This document shows positions 9,220 to 17,609 of a DNA stretch of 64,000 nt, one piece after another (within the stretch, counting starts at the first letter, position 1; each line of letters starts with the position of its first letter). The position numbers were made by a program, and so were the translations under genes. A model generated the notes under the pieces. The model was given only the letters and a program-made list of their open reading frames with translations. It had not been told where the DNA came from and did no database searches. This DNA comes from Halomonas sp. LR3S48 (GTDB taxonomy: Bacteria; Pseudomonadota; Gammaproteobacteria; Pseudomonadales; Halomonadaceae), in contig NZ_CP107009.1 of assembly GCF_025725665.1 (NCBI RefSeq), positions 1,116,001-1,180,000 of the forward strand, read 5' to 3'.

Positions 9220-10233
9220 TTGCTCCGCTGGTTCGTCCTGTCGCTGCCTGGCCTGCTGGCCGGTTGCAGTGGCGAGATGTCGACCATGGACGCTGTGGGG
9301 CCGGCGGCCCGGGACCAGTTCTGGGTCTGGTGGGCCATGCTTACCGTCAGCTTGATCGTTGCCGCTGTGGTATTTGCGCTGTGGCTATTCACCTTTCGGC
9401 GCCGGGAGCAGCCGCAGCGCACGCCGCGGGAGGAGCGTCGCATCATGCTGCGCTGGGTGCTGGGCGGCGGGGTCGCGTTGCCGGTGGTTTGCATCGTCGC
9501 CCTGATGGTGTTCGCCGCGCCTACCGGGCGTGGCATGCTGCCGCTTCCTGACGACGACGCCGAGCGCATCGACGTGATTGGCCACCAGTGGTGGTGGGAG
9601 GTGCGCTATCCCGGCGAGGATGGCGAGGCAGACGTGATCACTGCCAACCGGCTGGTGCTGCCGGCCGGCGAGCCCGTCGACTTTCGCCTCACCAGTGCCG
9701 ACGTCATTCACGCCTTCTGGATACCGCGCCTGGGTGGCAAGCGGGACATGGTTCCGGGGCGGCATACCACCATTCGCCTAGAGGCCGATGCGCCCGGCGT
9801 CTTCGGGGCGCAGTGCGGCGAGTACTGCGGTGCGCAGCACACCCACATGCTGCTCCAGGTCGAGGCGCTCGAGCGCGACGACTACGAGGCCTGGCTGGAC
9901 GCGCGCCGCGCGTCGGTGTCGCCACGGGAGGGCAATGACGAGACCCTGGCAGCCTTCGGCGAGCACTGTGCGGCCTGCCACCGGGTCGAGGGGTTTCCGC
10001 AGGAATTCGTCGTCGACGACGTGAACCACGACATTCAAGGACCCGACCTCAGCGACATCGGCTCCCGCCCCACGCTGGGCGCCGGTGTGTTGCCCATGGA
10101 GGAGGGCGCCATCGCCTACTGGCTGCAGCACCACCAGACGCTCAAGCCCGGCAACAGGATGCCGCCCCACAACCACATCGATACCGAGACGCTGCAGGAT
10201 ATCGGTACCTGGCTGGAGACGTTGGCGCCATGA
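9220..10233 (+). CDS. coxB: Cytochrome c oxidase subunit II with C-terminal cytochrome c domain
   Basis: Carries the CuA site and a covalently bound heme c that deliver electrons to subunit I. From the TTG at 9220 the protein is 337 residues: a lipoprotein signal with lipobox LAGC (Cys16), two transmembrane helices (about 33-58 and 77-101), and a periplasmic cupredoxin with QWWWE and the CuA motif CGEYCGAQHTHM (199-210). Then comes a cytochrome c module with CAACH (250-254) and a likely axial Met314. The start is uncertain. No ATG or GTG lies near the signal peptide, TTG 9220 has no clear ribosome site, and the open frame continues far upstream antisense to the DUF2231 gene. It overlaps coxA by 4 bases. 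Confidence 0.88.
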   Translation: MLRWFVLSLPGLLAGCSGEMSTMDAVGPAARDQFWVWWAMLTVSLIVAAVVFALWLFTFRRREQPQRTPREERRIMLRWVLGGGVALPVVCIVALMVFAAPTGRGMLPLPDDDAERIDVIGHQWWWEVRYPGEDGEADVITANRLVLPAGEPVDFRLTSADVIHAFWIPRLGGKRDMVPGRHTTIRLEADAPGVFGAQCGEYCGAQHTHMLLQVEALERDDYEAWLDARRASVSPREGNDETLAAFGEHCAACHRVEGFPQEFVVDDVNHDIQGPDLSDIGSRPTLGAGVLPMEEGAIAYWLQHHQTLKPGNRMPPHNHIDTETLQDIGTWLETLAP

Positions 10234-12761
10234 GCGATAACAAGGACGCTACCCTCACTCCCGAAGTCCGTCGTCTGCACGAGGGGATGGCCAGGGTCTG
10301 GGCCAATCCGCCCGGCCTGGGCGCCTTGACCGTGGTCAACCACACCAGCGTCGGGCTTCGCTTCATGGTCACCGGGGCGATCTTCTTTCTGATCGGCGGG
10401 CTGTTGGCCATGCTGATCCGCACCCAGCTCGCTTTCCCCGACAACGACTTCATGTCGCACGAGACCTATAACCAGGTCTTCTCGATGCACGGCACGGTGA
10501 TGATGTTCCTGTTCGCCATCCCCATTCTCGAGGGTGTGGCGATCTACATGATTCCCAAGATGATCGGCGCCCGCGACCTGGTCTGCCCGCGTCTGTCGGC
10601 CTTCGGTTATTTCTGCTACTTGTTCGGTGGCATCATCCTGACCTCCAGCCTGGTGCTGGAGATAGCGCCATCCAGCGGCTGGTTCATGTACACGCCGCTC
10701 AGCAGCGGCGATTACTCCCCCGGGCGAGGCTCGGATTTCTGGCTGCTGGGTATCACCTTCGTCGAGATATCGGCACTTTCCGCCGGGGTGGAGCTGGTCG
10801 TGTCGATCCTGCGCACCCGCACCGAAGGTATGGCGCTGCACAAGATGCCGCTGTTCGCCTGGTACATCCTGGCCATGGCGCTGATGATCGTGGTCGGTTT
10901 CCCGCCCTTGATCCTTGGCAGCATCCTGCTCGAACTGGAGCGGGCCACCGGCATGCCGTTCTTTGACGTGACCGGCGGCGGTGACCCGGTGCTGTGGGCC
11001 CATCTTTTCTGGCTGTTCGGCCACCCCGAGGTCTACATCATCTTCCTGCCGGGGGCGGGTATCGTCTCGACCCTGATCCCGGTCTTCGCCCGGCGCCCCA
11101 TCGTCGGCTACGGCTGGGTGGTGGCGGCCATCGCCATCATGGGCTTCGTCAGCTTCGGCCTGTGGGTGCACCACATGTTCACGCTGGGCATCCCGCAACT
11201 GGCGCTGGCCTTCTTCTCGGCGGCGAGCATGCTGGTGGCGATTCCCACCGGCATCCAGATTTTCGTCTGGCTCGCCACACTGTGGCTGGGGCGGCCGGTC
11301 ATGTCGCTGCCGATGCTGTGGATCATCGGCTTTCTGGTGATCTTCGTGTTGGGCGGGTTGACCGGAGTGATGCTGGCCCTGGTGCCGTTCAACTGGCAAG
11401 TCCACGATACACACTTCGTGGTCGCCCACATGCACTACGTGCTGGTGGGTGGCATGCTGTTCCCGCTGATCGCCGGGCTCTACTACTGGCTGCCACTGGT
11501 GTCGGGGCGCATGCCGTCGGAGCGGCTGGGCAAGTGGAGTTTCTGGCTGATCTTCCTCGGCTTCAACGTCACCTTCCTGGTCATGCACTGGACGGGGCTG
11601 CTGGGCATGCGCCGGCGCGTGTTCACCTACGACAGTGCCATGGGCTGGGACATCTACAACCTGATCTCCTCGGTCGGCGGGTTCATGATGTCCGCAGGCG
11701 TGGCGCTGCTGATCCTCGACGTTGCGCTTCACTTTCGCTTCGGCAGAAAGGCGCCGCAGAACCCGTGGAACGCCGATACCCTGGAGTGGGCCATGCCCAA
11801 GCCGCCGACGCCCTACAACTTCGTCAGCTTGCCGCGGCTGGAGACGCGCCATCCACTGTGGGACCACCCGGAACTGCCGCGCACCATCACCGAGGGACGG
11901 CATGGCCTCAATACCATCGACCACGGTCGGCGCGAGACCTGGGGCAGCGATGCGCTGACCGGCAAGCTGCGCGAAGTGGTGCATCTGCCCACCAACTCCT
12001 GGTGGCCGTTCTTCGCCGCCCTGGCCCTGGCGGCAGTGTGCATCTTGTTGCTGGTCAGGCTCTACCCGCTGGCGGGTGTGGCGTCGCTGGTGGCCATCGT
12101 GTTCCTGCTGCGCTGGTCGTGGGAGAACGGGGCGCACCCCAGCGCCGCGCCCGACGCCACGGTGGCGCCCGGCCAGCCGCCGCTGCACTCGCGCACCATG
12201 AATGGCCCCGGGGTGTGGACCATGTCGGTCTCGCATCTAGCCAATGGGTCGCTCTATCTCTCGCTGCTGTTCGGCTGGTTCTACCTGTGGACCGTGGCGC
12301 CCGAATGGCAGATGCCGGAGACGTCCCCCCTCTCGTTGCCGCTGCTGGCCGGGGCGGGTCTCGCGTTGACGCTGGGCACCGCGTGGCTGGCCAAGCTGGT
12401 GCGCCGGCTGCGCCGGGGAAATGATTCGGCTCTCGGTGGGGGGATGCACCTGGCTGCCGGACTCGGCGCGCTGCAGTCGGTCCTGCTGGCGCTGGCGATC
12501 TGGCAGGCACGGCTGGCACCTACCGAAAGCGCCCACGACGCCACGCTGCTGGTGGCCCTGGTCTATGTACTGATCCATGCGCTGCTGGGTGGCCTGCTGT
12601 GCTTGCTGCAGGGGTTGCGGGTCGGTTACGGCTTCGTCGGTGCCGAGGCGCCCCTCGAGCCAGTGGTGGTGCTGCGTCTGTGGTATTACAACCTGGTCGT
12701 CTACTGGACCCTGTTCGTGGCTATCTGGGTCATGCCGACAGTCCTTGGAGGGGGGGCATGA
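10230..12761 (+). CDS. coxA: Cytochrome c oxidase, fused subunit I and subunit III
   Basis: 843 residues. The first 530 or so form subunit I, the heme-copper core that reduces oxygen and pumps protons. Visible ligands are His87 (heme a), HPEVY at 265-269 with the His-Tyr crosslink signature of A-type oxidases, His314-His315 for CuB, and His400 and His402. After a hydrophilic linker, residues from about 590 to 843 add several more helices resembling subunit III, giving an I+III fusion. The ATG overlaps the coxB stop (ATGA), so the two are translationally coupled. No CtaG/Cox11 or heme a synthase gene is in the window, so assembly factors must be elsewhere. Confidence 0.93.
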   Translation: MSDNKDATLTPEVRRLHEGMARVWANPPGLGALTVVNHTSVGLRFMVTGAIFFLIGGLLAMLIRTQLAFPDNDFMSHETYNQVFSMHGTVMMFLFAIPILEGVAIYMIPKMIGARDLVCPRLSAFGYFCYLFGGIILTSSLVLEIAPSSGWFMYTPLSSGDYSPGRGSDFWLLGITFVEISALSAGVELVVSILRTRTEGMALHKMPLFAWYILAMALMIVVGFPPLILGSILLELERATGMPFFDVTGGGDPVLWAHLFWLFGHPEVYIIFLPGAGIVSTLIPVFARRPIVGYGWVVAAIAIMGFVSFGLWVHHMFTLGIPQLALAFFSAASMLVAIPTGIQIFVWLATLWLGRPVMSLPMLWIIGFLVIFVLGGLTGVMLALVPFNWQVHDTHFVVAHMHYVLVGGMLFPLIAGLYYWLPLVSGRMPSERLGKWSFWLIFLGFNVTFLVMHWTGLLGMRRRVFTYDSAMGWDIYNLISSVGGFMMSAGVALLILDVALHFRFGRKAPQNPWNADTLEWAMPKPPTPYNFVSLPRLETRHPLWDHPELPRTITEGRHGLNTIDHGRRETWGSDALTGKLREVVHLPTNSWWPFFAALALAAVCILLLVRLYPLAGVASLVAIVFLLRWSWENGAHPSAAPDATVAPGQPPLHSRTMNGPGVWTMSVSHLANGSLYLSLLFGWFYLWTVAPEWQMPETSPLSLPLLAGAGLALTLGTAWLAKLVRRLRRGNDSALGGGMHLAAGLGALQSVLLALAIWQARLAPTESAHDATLLVALVYVLIHALLGGLLCLLQGLRVGYGFVGAEAPLEPVVVLRLWYYNLVVYWTLFVAIWVMPTVLGGGA

Positions 12762-13108
12762 AGCAACTGTTGAGGCTGACCCATCCGATTCATGTGGTCA
12801 GTGGCCTGACCATCTGGGGCATCTGGTTCGTGGCCATCTATGCCGGGCTCTCGGTGGCCTGTTCGGTGGCACCACCCGACCCCGAGCGCGACATGCTGAC
12901 CGCTATCAATGTCGGTATCGGATTGGCCACTCTGGTCACCACGGCGCTACTGCTGTGGCTGGCCTGGGCCAGCCTCGCGGCAGGGCGCAAGGTGGGGCCG
13001 CGACGAGAGTGCTATTTTGCCTTCGTGTCGGCGGGTGTCTTTCTGTTCTCGGCGGGTGGCACGCTGTTCGTCGGCTATCCGATCATCTTCCTGCCTCCCT
13101 GCTTGTAG
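12758..13108 (+). CDS. Small membrane protein of the oxidase operon
   Basis: 116 residues with three predicted transmembrane helices (about 12-32, 48-70 and 86-110). I do not recognise a family. Its ATG overlaps the coxA stop by 4 bases with a G-rich ribosome site before it, so it is surely co-expressed. It could be a small structural subunit (a subunit IV analogue) or an assembly helper of the oxidase; both are inference. Confidence 0.75.
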   Translation: MKQLLRLTHPIHVVSGLTIWGIWFVAIYAGLSVACSVAPPDPERDMLTAINVGIGLATLVTTALLLWLAWASLAAGRKVGPRRECYFAFVSAGVFLFSAGGTLFVGYPIIFLPPCL

Positions 13109-13214
13109 CAGGAGCAATCCGGCGCTTTGTTCAGCCGTCGTGGCTGGCCTGCTATACTCGCGCCAGCGCGGCGGTTCCATGCCGCAGGAATACCTAACCG
13201 GGGGAGGGTGCCCG

Positions 13215-13490
13215 ATGCAGAATGCCGTGATCCTGATCAATACCGACAAGGGCCAGGTCAAGGCGGTGGCCGAGCGGCTCGCCGACGTCGAGGGGATCAG
13301 CGAGGTCTATTCCACCTGTGGACGTTACGACCTGGTGGCGATCGCCCGCACCCGGGATTTCGAGAGCCTGGCCGAGCTGGTCACCGAGCGCCTCAATGCG
13401 GTCGAGGGCATTCGCGACACCGAAACCCTCAATGCCATGCAGGTGCACTCGCGCCACGACCTCGAAACCATGTTCTCCCTGGGCTGGTAA
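13215..13490 (+). CDS. Stand-alone Lrp/AsnC ligand-binding (RAM) domain protein
   Basis: 91 residues that make up only the C-terminal ligand-binding half of Lrp/AsnC regulators, a beta-alpha-beta ferredoxin-like fold (QNAVILINTDKGQ, GRYDLVAIARTRD, NAVEGIRDTETL). The DNA-binding helix-turn-helix half is absent. Stand-alone RAM proteins can bind amino acids and form oligomers; some modulate full-length Lrp proteins. The ATG at 13215 has GGGGGAGGG upstream and is preferred over the ATG at 13179. A strong terminator follows. Confidence 0.9.
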   Translation: MQNAVILINTDKGQVKAVAERLADVEGISEVYSTCGRYDLVAIARTRDFESLAELVTERLNAVEGIRDTETLNAMQVHSRHDLETMFSLGW

Positions 13491-13517
13491 GTCCTGTTTC
13501 GCTGATCGATTCTTCCT

Positions 13518-13548
13518 GCCGTCGGCCAGGTTGGCCGGCGGCCTTTTG
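13518..13548 (+). terminator. Intrinsic terminator after the RAM-domain gene
   Basis: An 11-bp GC-rich stem (13518-13528 with 13532-13542, one G-T pair) and a three-base loop are followed by CTTTTGTC. Confidence 0.85.
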
Positions 13549-13563
13549 TCTGGACCTGACTGA

Positions 13564-14448
13564 ATGGCTACAGCCCGCTCGAGGACGAGGCGTCGCGCCA
13601 CTCCGCTGTCTCGTTGGCGCCCACGCATGCGCCGCTTCGTCGTCACCTTCGTCTTCGTGCTGGTCGCAAGCGGTCTGTGGTACACCCAGGAGAAGGAATA
13701 TCGCGACCAGTTGAGCTGGATGGGCGTGCCGACCTGGGAGAACCTGACCCCGCTGAGCGCTCATCGGGTGCTGCGCAACGAAGGCTTCCTGGTGGGCTGG
13801 TCGGACGTGCGGGTCAATCCGCTGTGGGTCAGCTACCTGCTGCACGAAGTGGAGGATCCCCGCGCCGGCCCGCGACCCGACTTTCGCCAGGACTGGCGGA
13901 CCCTGTGGCCGATAAGCGCCGACAGCTATTTCGGTAGCGGTTACGATCGCGGCCATCTGGCCCCCAACTATGCCATCGCCACGGTGCATGGGGGCCAGGC
14001 CCAGCAGCAGTCGTTCCTGATGAGCAACATCTCGCCCCAGCGACCCGATCTCAACCGCCGGCTCTGGCAGCGCCTGGAAGAGGTCGTGATCGATCACTTC
14101 GTGCCGCGCTTCGGCGTGGTGCAGGTGATTACCGGCCCGGTCTTTCCCCAGCGTTTCCTCGACAACATGACCCACCGGGTGGGGCTCGTCGAAATTCCCG
14201 AAGCTTTCTACAAAATCATCGTGGTTCCGGCCGGGGAGCCAATGGCGCTGGCCTTCATCATGCCCCAGGAGGTGCGCGGCGACGAGTCGCTGGACGACTA
14301 CCTGGTAAGTATCGATGAGGTGGAGGCGCGCACCGGGCTCGATTTCTTCCCGCGCCTGCCTGAAGAGGTGGCCGAGGTGCTGGAGGGGGAGGTAGTGGCC
14401 GAAGGGTGGGCATTAGAAGAGGTAGCCCGCCTGCCCGCCCGTTACTGA
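13564..14448 (+). CDS. DNA/RNA non-specific endonuclease, membrane-anchored
   Basis: 294 residues of the beta-beta-alpha-metal (NUC1/EndoG) family. An arginine-rich N-terminus is followed by one hydrophobic helix at about residues 23-41, acting as signal anchor or signal peptide, so the catalytic domain should be periplasmic or secreted. The catalytic motif is YDRGHLAPN, with the general-base His at about 131. A downstream asparagine-rich block (MSNISPQ then LNRRLW) supplies the metal ligand. It probably degrades extracellular nucleic acid for nutrition or defence. The start has a weak ribosome site; an alternative ATG at 13627 would begin right at the hydrophobic segment. Confidence 0.85.
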   Translation: MATARSRTRRRATPLSRWRPRMRRFVVTFVFVLVASGLWYTQEKEYRDQLSWMGVPTWENLTPLSAHRVLRNEGFLVGWSDVRVNPLWVSYLLHEVEDPRAGPRPDFRQDWRTLWPISADSYFGSGYDRGHLAPNYAIATVHGGQAQQQSFLMSNISPQRPDLNRRLWQRLEEVVIDHFVPRFGVVQVITGPVFPQRFLDNMTHRVGLVEIPEAFYKIIVVPAGEPMALAFIMPQEVRGDESLDDYLVSIDEVEARTGLDFFPRLPEEVAEVLEGEVVAEGWALEEVARLPARY

Positions 14449-14480
14449 AATAAATGGCTGCGCGAGCGAATCACAGGCAC

Positions 14481-14506
14481 AAAAAAACCGCGATCGGTCG
14501 CGGTTT
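14481..14506 (-). terminator. Terminator of the tRNA-Leu cluster
   Basis: A 9-bp stem (14485-14493 with 14498-14506) is flanked on its left by a run of A, which is a U-run on the minus strand. It therefore ends leftward transcription from the tRNA-Leu genes and may also act weakly on the endonuclease transcript. Confidence 0.8.
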
Positions 14507-14563
14507 CTTGGGTCGCTCTGGAAGTTATCAGCCTGCATGACGCGATGTGCTTGTAGAAAGCAG

Positions 14564-14650
14564 TGGTGCCCAGGAGAGGACTTGAACCTCCACATCCGTA
14601 AGGATACTAGCACCTGAAGCTAGCGCGTCTACCAATTCCGCCACCTGGGC
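14564..14650 (-). tRNA. tRNA-Leu (CAG), copy 1
   Basis: 87 nt with encoded CCA (TGG at 14564-14566 on the plus strand). The anticodon stem CTAGC/GCTAG encloses TTCAGGT, giving anticodon CAG. A long variable arm marks class II. It differs from copies 2 and 3 by a compensated base-pair change in the variable arm. Confidence 0.96.
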
Positions 14651-14688
14651 GCATCATGCTGTCGTCGATCGTGTTCGCGAGCCTGGGA

Positions 14689-14775
14689 TGGTGCCCAGGA
14701 GAGGACTTGAACCTCCACGTCCATAAGGACACTAGCACCTGAAGCTAGCGCGTCTACCAATTCCGCCACCTGGGC
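14689..14775 (-). tRNA. tRNA-Leu (CAG), copy 2
   Basis: 87 nt with the same anticodon CAG and encoded CCA. The acceptor stem equals that of copy 1, and the variable arm equals that of copy 3. It lies 38 bp from copy 1. Confidence 0.96.
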
Positions 14776-14844
14776 GAACACGAGACTTTCGAGCTGACAA
14801 AGAGCGAGGTGCCTGACCCTACCACCGGTCCCGAAGGGAGCGAG

Positions 14845-14931
14845 TGGTGCCCAGAAGAGGACTTGAACCTCCACGTCCATAAGGACACTAGCACCTGAAG
14901 CTAGCGCGTCTACCAATTCCGCCATCTGGGC
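14845..14931 (-). tRNA. tRNA-Leu (CAG), copy 3 (promoter-proximal)
   Basis: 87 nt, anticodon CAG, encoded CCA. Relative to copies 1 and 2 the last acceptor pair changes from G-C to A-T on both strands, a compensated change that keeps the stem. It is first in the transcription order, 69 bp upstream of copy 2. Confidence 0.96.
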
Positions 14932-15209
14932 AGGCGACGCGTATCTTACCCAAATTGTGGCTCAATGCAAGAGCGCCGGGTGAAATTTCGCCCGGCGTCA
15001 AGCGGCATGAAGGCCGCCAGCGGTGAGTTGGTCGGGTGTTCTCGTTGTGTGGCTTGGTCGCGGATCGTACCGCCATGGTTGGGCCGAACCGACACCGGCG
15101 TTATACTGCGGGGCATGACAAACGACTCCATTAGCAAGACCCTAAGCCCGCGGCCTCTCGCCCGCGCCCTTCCCGGAACGCTGCTCCCGTTGTCAAGGAT
15201 GCCCCACGC

Positions 15210-17609
15210 ATGACTCATTGGACGCTCAGCGACGACCCCCATGCCAGCCGCGAGGCCCACAAGTACGACAAGCCGGCGCCCAGCCGCGAGTACCTTTTGG
15301 CGCGCCTGGAGGAGTACGGCAAGCCGATCACGCACGAATCCATGAGCCGCATGCTGGGCCTCGACGACGAAGAGCTGCAGGAGGCCGTGCGCCGGCGCCT
15401 GGCGGCCATGGAGCGCGACGGCCAGGTGCTGCGCAACCGTGCCGGCGCCTACGCGTTGATCGACAAGCTCGACCTGATCAAGGGCAAGGTGCTGGGGCAC
15501 CGCGACGGTTTCGGCTTCGTGCTGCGAGAGGATGGCAAGAAACCCGACCTGGTATTGCCGCCGCGCCAGATGCGCCGGGTCTTTCACGGCGACTACGTGC
15601 TGGTGCGCGTCAGTGGGCGCGATCGCCGCGGCCGCGACGAGGCCACCATCGCCGAGGTGCTGGCACGCAACACCCAGACCATCGTCGGCGTATTCCGCGA
15701 GAACACTTCCGAGTTCGGCGTGCTGATCCCCGAGAACCCGCGCATCACGCAGGAGGTGATCATTCCTCATAGCGCCTGTGGTGGCGCACGTGACGGCCAG
15801 GTGGTCTCGGCCAGGATCGTGCAGCAGCCCGACACTCGGGTGCAGCCGGTGGGCGAGGTGGTCGAGGTGCTCGGCGAGCGCATGGACCCCGGGATGGAAA
15901 TTGATATCGCCATCCGCAGCTACGAGATTCCCGCAGAGTTCCCCCCCGAGGTGCACGACCAGATCGCCGAAATGTCTGCCGAGGTGGCCGAGCAGGACAA
16001 GCTGCATCGCATCGACCTTCGCCATATTCCGTTGGTCACCATCGATGACGAGACGGCCAAGGATTTCGACGACGCGGTGTGCGCCTGGAAGACCAAGTCA
16101 GGGAGTTGGAAGCTGATCGTCGCCATCGCCGACGTGTCGCACTATGTGCGCCCGTGCACGCCGCTCGACGAGGAAGCGATCCGCCGGGGTAACTCGGTCT
16201 ACTTCCCGGGGCAGGTGGTACCGATGCTGCCCGAGCTGCTCTCCAACGGGCTGTGCTCGCTCAACCCGCACGTCGACCGCCTGGCGATGGTCTGCGAGAT
16301 GAACATCTCCAAGAGCGGGGTGATCAGCCGCTACCATTTCTATGAGGCGGTGTTCCAGTCGCACGCTCGCCTGACCTACAACAAGGTGGCGGCGATCCTC
16401 GACGGCGATGATGCCGAGGCGGATGCCCTGCGCGAGGAGTACCGCGACCTGATCAAGCCGCTCCAGGGCCTGCACGAGCTCTACCGGGTGCTGCGGCAGG
16501 CCCGCGAAGAGCGCGGCGCCATCGACTTCGAGACCACCGAGACGGCCATCCTTTTCAACGAGGAGCGCAAGATCGAGAAGATCGTGCCGCGCAAGCGCAA
16601 CGACGCGCACAAGATCATCGAGGAGTGCATGCTGGCGGCCAACGTGGCCACCGCCCGCTTCCTCGACAAGCACGACCTGCCGGCGCTCTATCGCATCCAC
16701 GAGCGACCCTCGCCGGAGCGCCTCGACAAGCTGCGCCTGTTCCTCAACGAGCTGGGGCTCTCGGTCGGCGGTGGCGACGAGCCCACCCCCCAGGACTATC
16801 AGGCATTGGCCGAGGCGATACGCGGCCGTCCGGACGCCGACGTGATCCAGACCGTGATGCTGCGCTCGATGAGTCAGGCGGTCTATTCGCCGCAGAACGA
16901 GGGGCATTTCGGCCTGGCCTACCCGGCCTACGCCCACTTCACCTCGCCGATTCGTCGCTACCCCGACCTGCTGGTTCACCGTGCCATCCGCTCGGTGGTC
17001 CGCGGGCCGCGTCAGACCAATACCGTGCTGCGTGCCGAAGGGGCCAAGGTGGACCCGCCCAGCAAGTGGTGCCCCTATACATTCGAGCAGATGCTCGAGC
17101 TCGGCGAGCACTGCTCGATGACAGAGCGCCGTGCCGACGACGCCACCCGCGACGTGGAGGACTGGCTCAAGTGCGAGTTCATGTCCGACAAGCTGGGAGA
17201 AGTCTATGAGGGCACCATCGCCTCGGTGACCCAGTTCGGTATTTTCGTGCGTCTCGACGAGGTCTACGTCGAGGGTCTGGTGCACGTCACCTCGCTGCCT
17301 TCGGATTACTACCACTACGAGCCCGAGAAGCATCGCCTCAAGGGCGAGCGTACCGGCATGAGCTACCGCCTGGGCGACGGTGTCACCGTGCAGGTGGCGC
17401 GCGTGGACCTGAACGATCGTAAGATCGATTTCGTGCTGGATGACGACAAGCCGCGTCCCAAGCGTCAGCCGCGCAAGCGCCGTGGCGAGGGTGAGGCGGT
17501 TTTCACCCCCAAGCCCGACGCTGGCAAGGGGCAGGCCGACGACAAGGGCGGCAAGGGCAAGGGCGGTAAGCGGCGTCGTGGCCCGCGCAAGCCGAAGGCA
17601 CGTAGTTGA
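15210..17609 (+). CDS. rnr: Ribonuclease R
   Basis: A 3'-5' exoribonuclease that degrades structured RNA and takes part in RNA quality control. At 799 residues it is close to E. coli RNase R (813). Order: N-terminal winged helix (PSREYLLARLEEYGKPI), two cold-shock domains, the RNB catalytic domain with the Mg-binding aspartates in IDDETAKDFDDAV (about 278-290), an S1 domain (EGTIASVTQFGIFV, near 670-750), and a lysine/arginine-rich tail. It is followed at once by rlmB: the stop TGA shares its A with the rlmB ATG, so they form an rnr-rlmB operon. A TTATACT near 15099 may be the -10 of its promoter. Confidence 0.97.
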   Translation: MTHWTLSDDPHASREAHKYDKPAPSREYLLARLEEYGKPITHESMSRMLGLDDEELQEAVRRRLAAMERDGQVLRNRAGAYALIDKLDLIKGKVLGHRDGFGFVLREDGKKPDLVLPPRQMRRVFHGDYVLVRVSGRDRRGRDEATIAEVLARNTQTIVGVFRENTSEFGVLIPENPRITQEVIIPHSACGGARDGQVVSARIVQQPDTRVQPVGEVVEVLGERMDPGMEIDIAIRSYEIPAEFPPEVHDQIAEMSAEVAEQDKLHRIDLRHIPLVTIDDETAKDFDDAVCAWKTKSGSWKLIVAIADVSHYVRPCTPLDEEAIRRGNSVYFPGQVVPMLPELLSNGLCSLNPHVDRLAMVCEMNISKSGVISRYHFYEAVFQSHARLTYNKVAAILDGDDAEADALREEYRDLIKPLQGLHELYRVLRQAREERGAIDFETTETAILFNEERKIEKIVPRKRNDAHKIIEECMLAANVATARFLDKHDLPALYRIHERPSPERLDKLRLFLNELGLSVGGGDEPTPQDYQALAEAIRGRPDADVIQTVMLRSMSQAVYSPQNEGHFGLAYPAYAHFTSPIRRYPDLLVHRAIRSVVRGPRQTNTVLRAEGAKVDPPSKWCPYTFEQMLELGEHCSMTERRADDATRDVEDWLKCEFMSDKLGEVYEGTIASVTQFGIFVRLDEVYVEGLVHVTSLPSDYYHYEPEKHRLKGERTGMSYRLGDGVTVQVARVDLNDRKIDFVLDDDKPRPKRQPRKRRGEGEAVFTPKPDAGKGQADDKGGKGKGGKRRRGPRKPKARS

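Noticed and set aside
10116..12236. Very long open frame (706 codons) on the minus strand opposite coxA
   Set aside because: Its translation is low-complexity and histidine/glutamine-rich, with no domain or ribosome site. Long antisense frames are expected in high-GC DNA opposite a strongly conserved gene.
14629..14925. Minus-strand frame encoding repeated VAELVDALASGAS...
   Set aside because: This is the well-known false protein read through tRNA-Leu genes; the repeats are the tRNA sequences themselves.
14965..15213. 82-codon plus-strand frame before rnr
   Set aside because: It spans the probable rnr promoter, has no ribosome site and shows no recognisable protein pattern.
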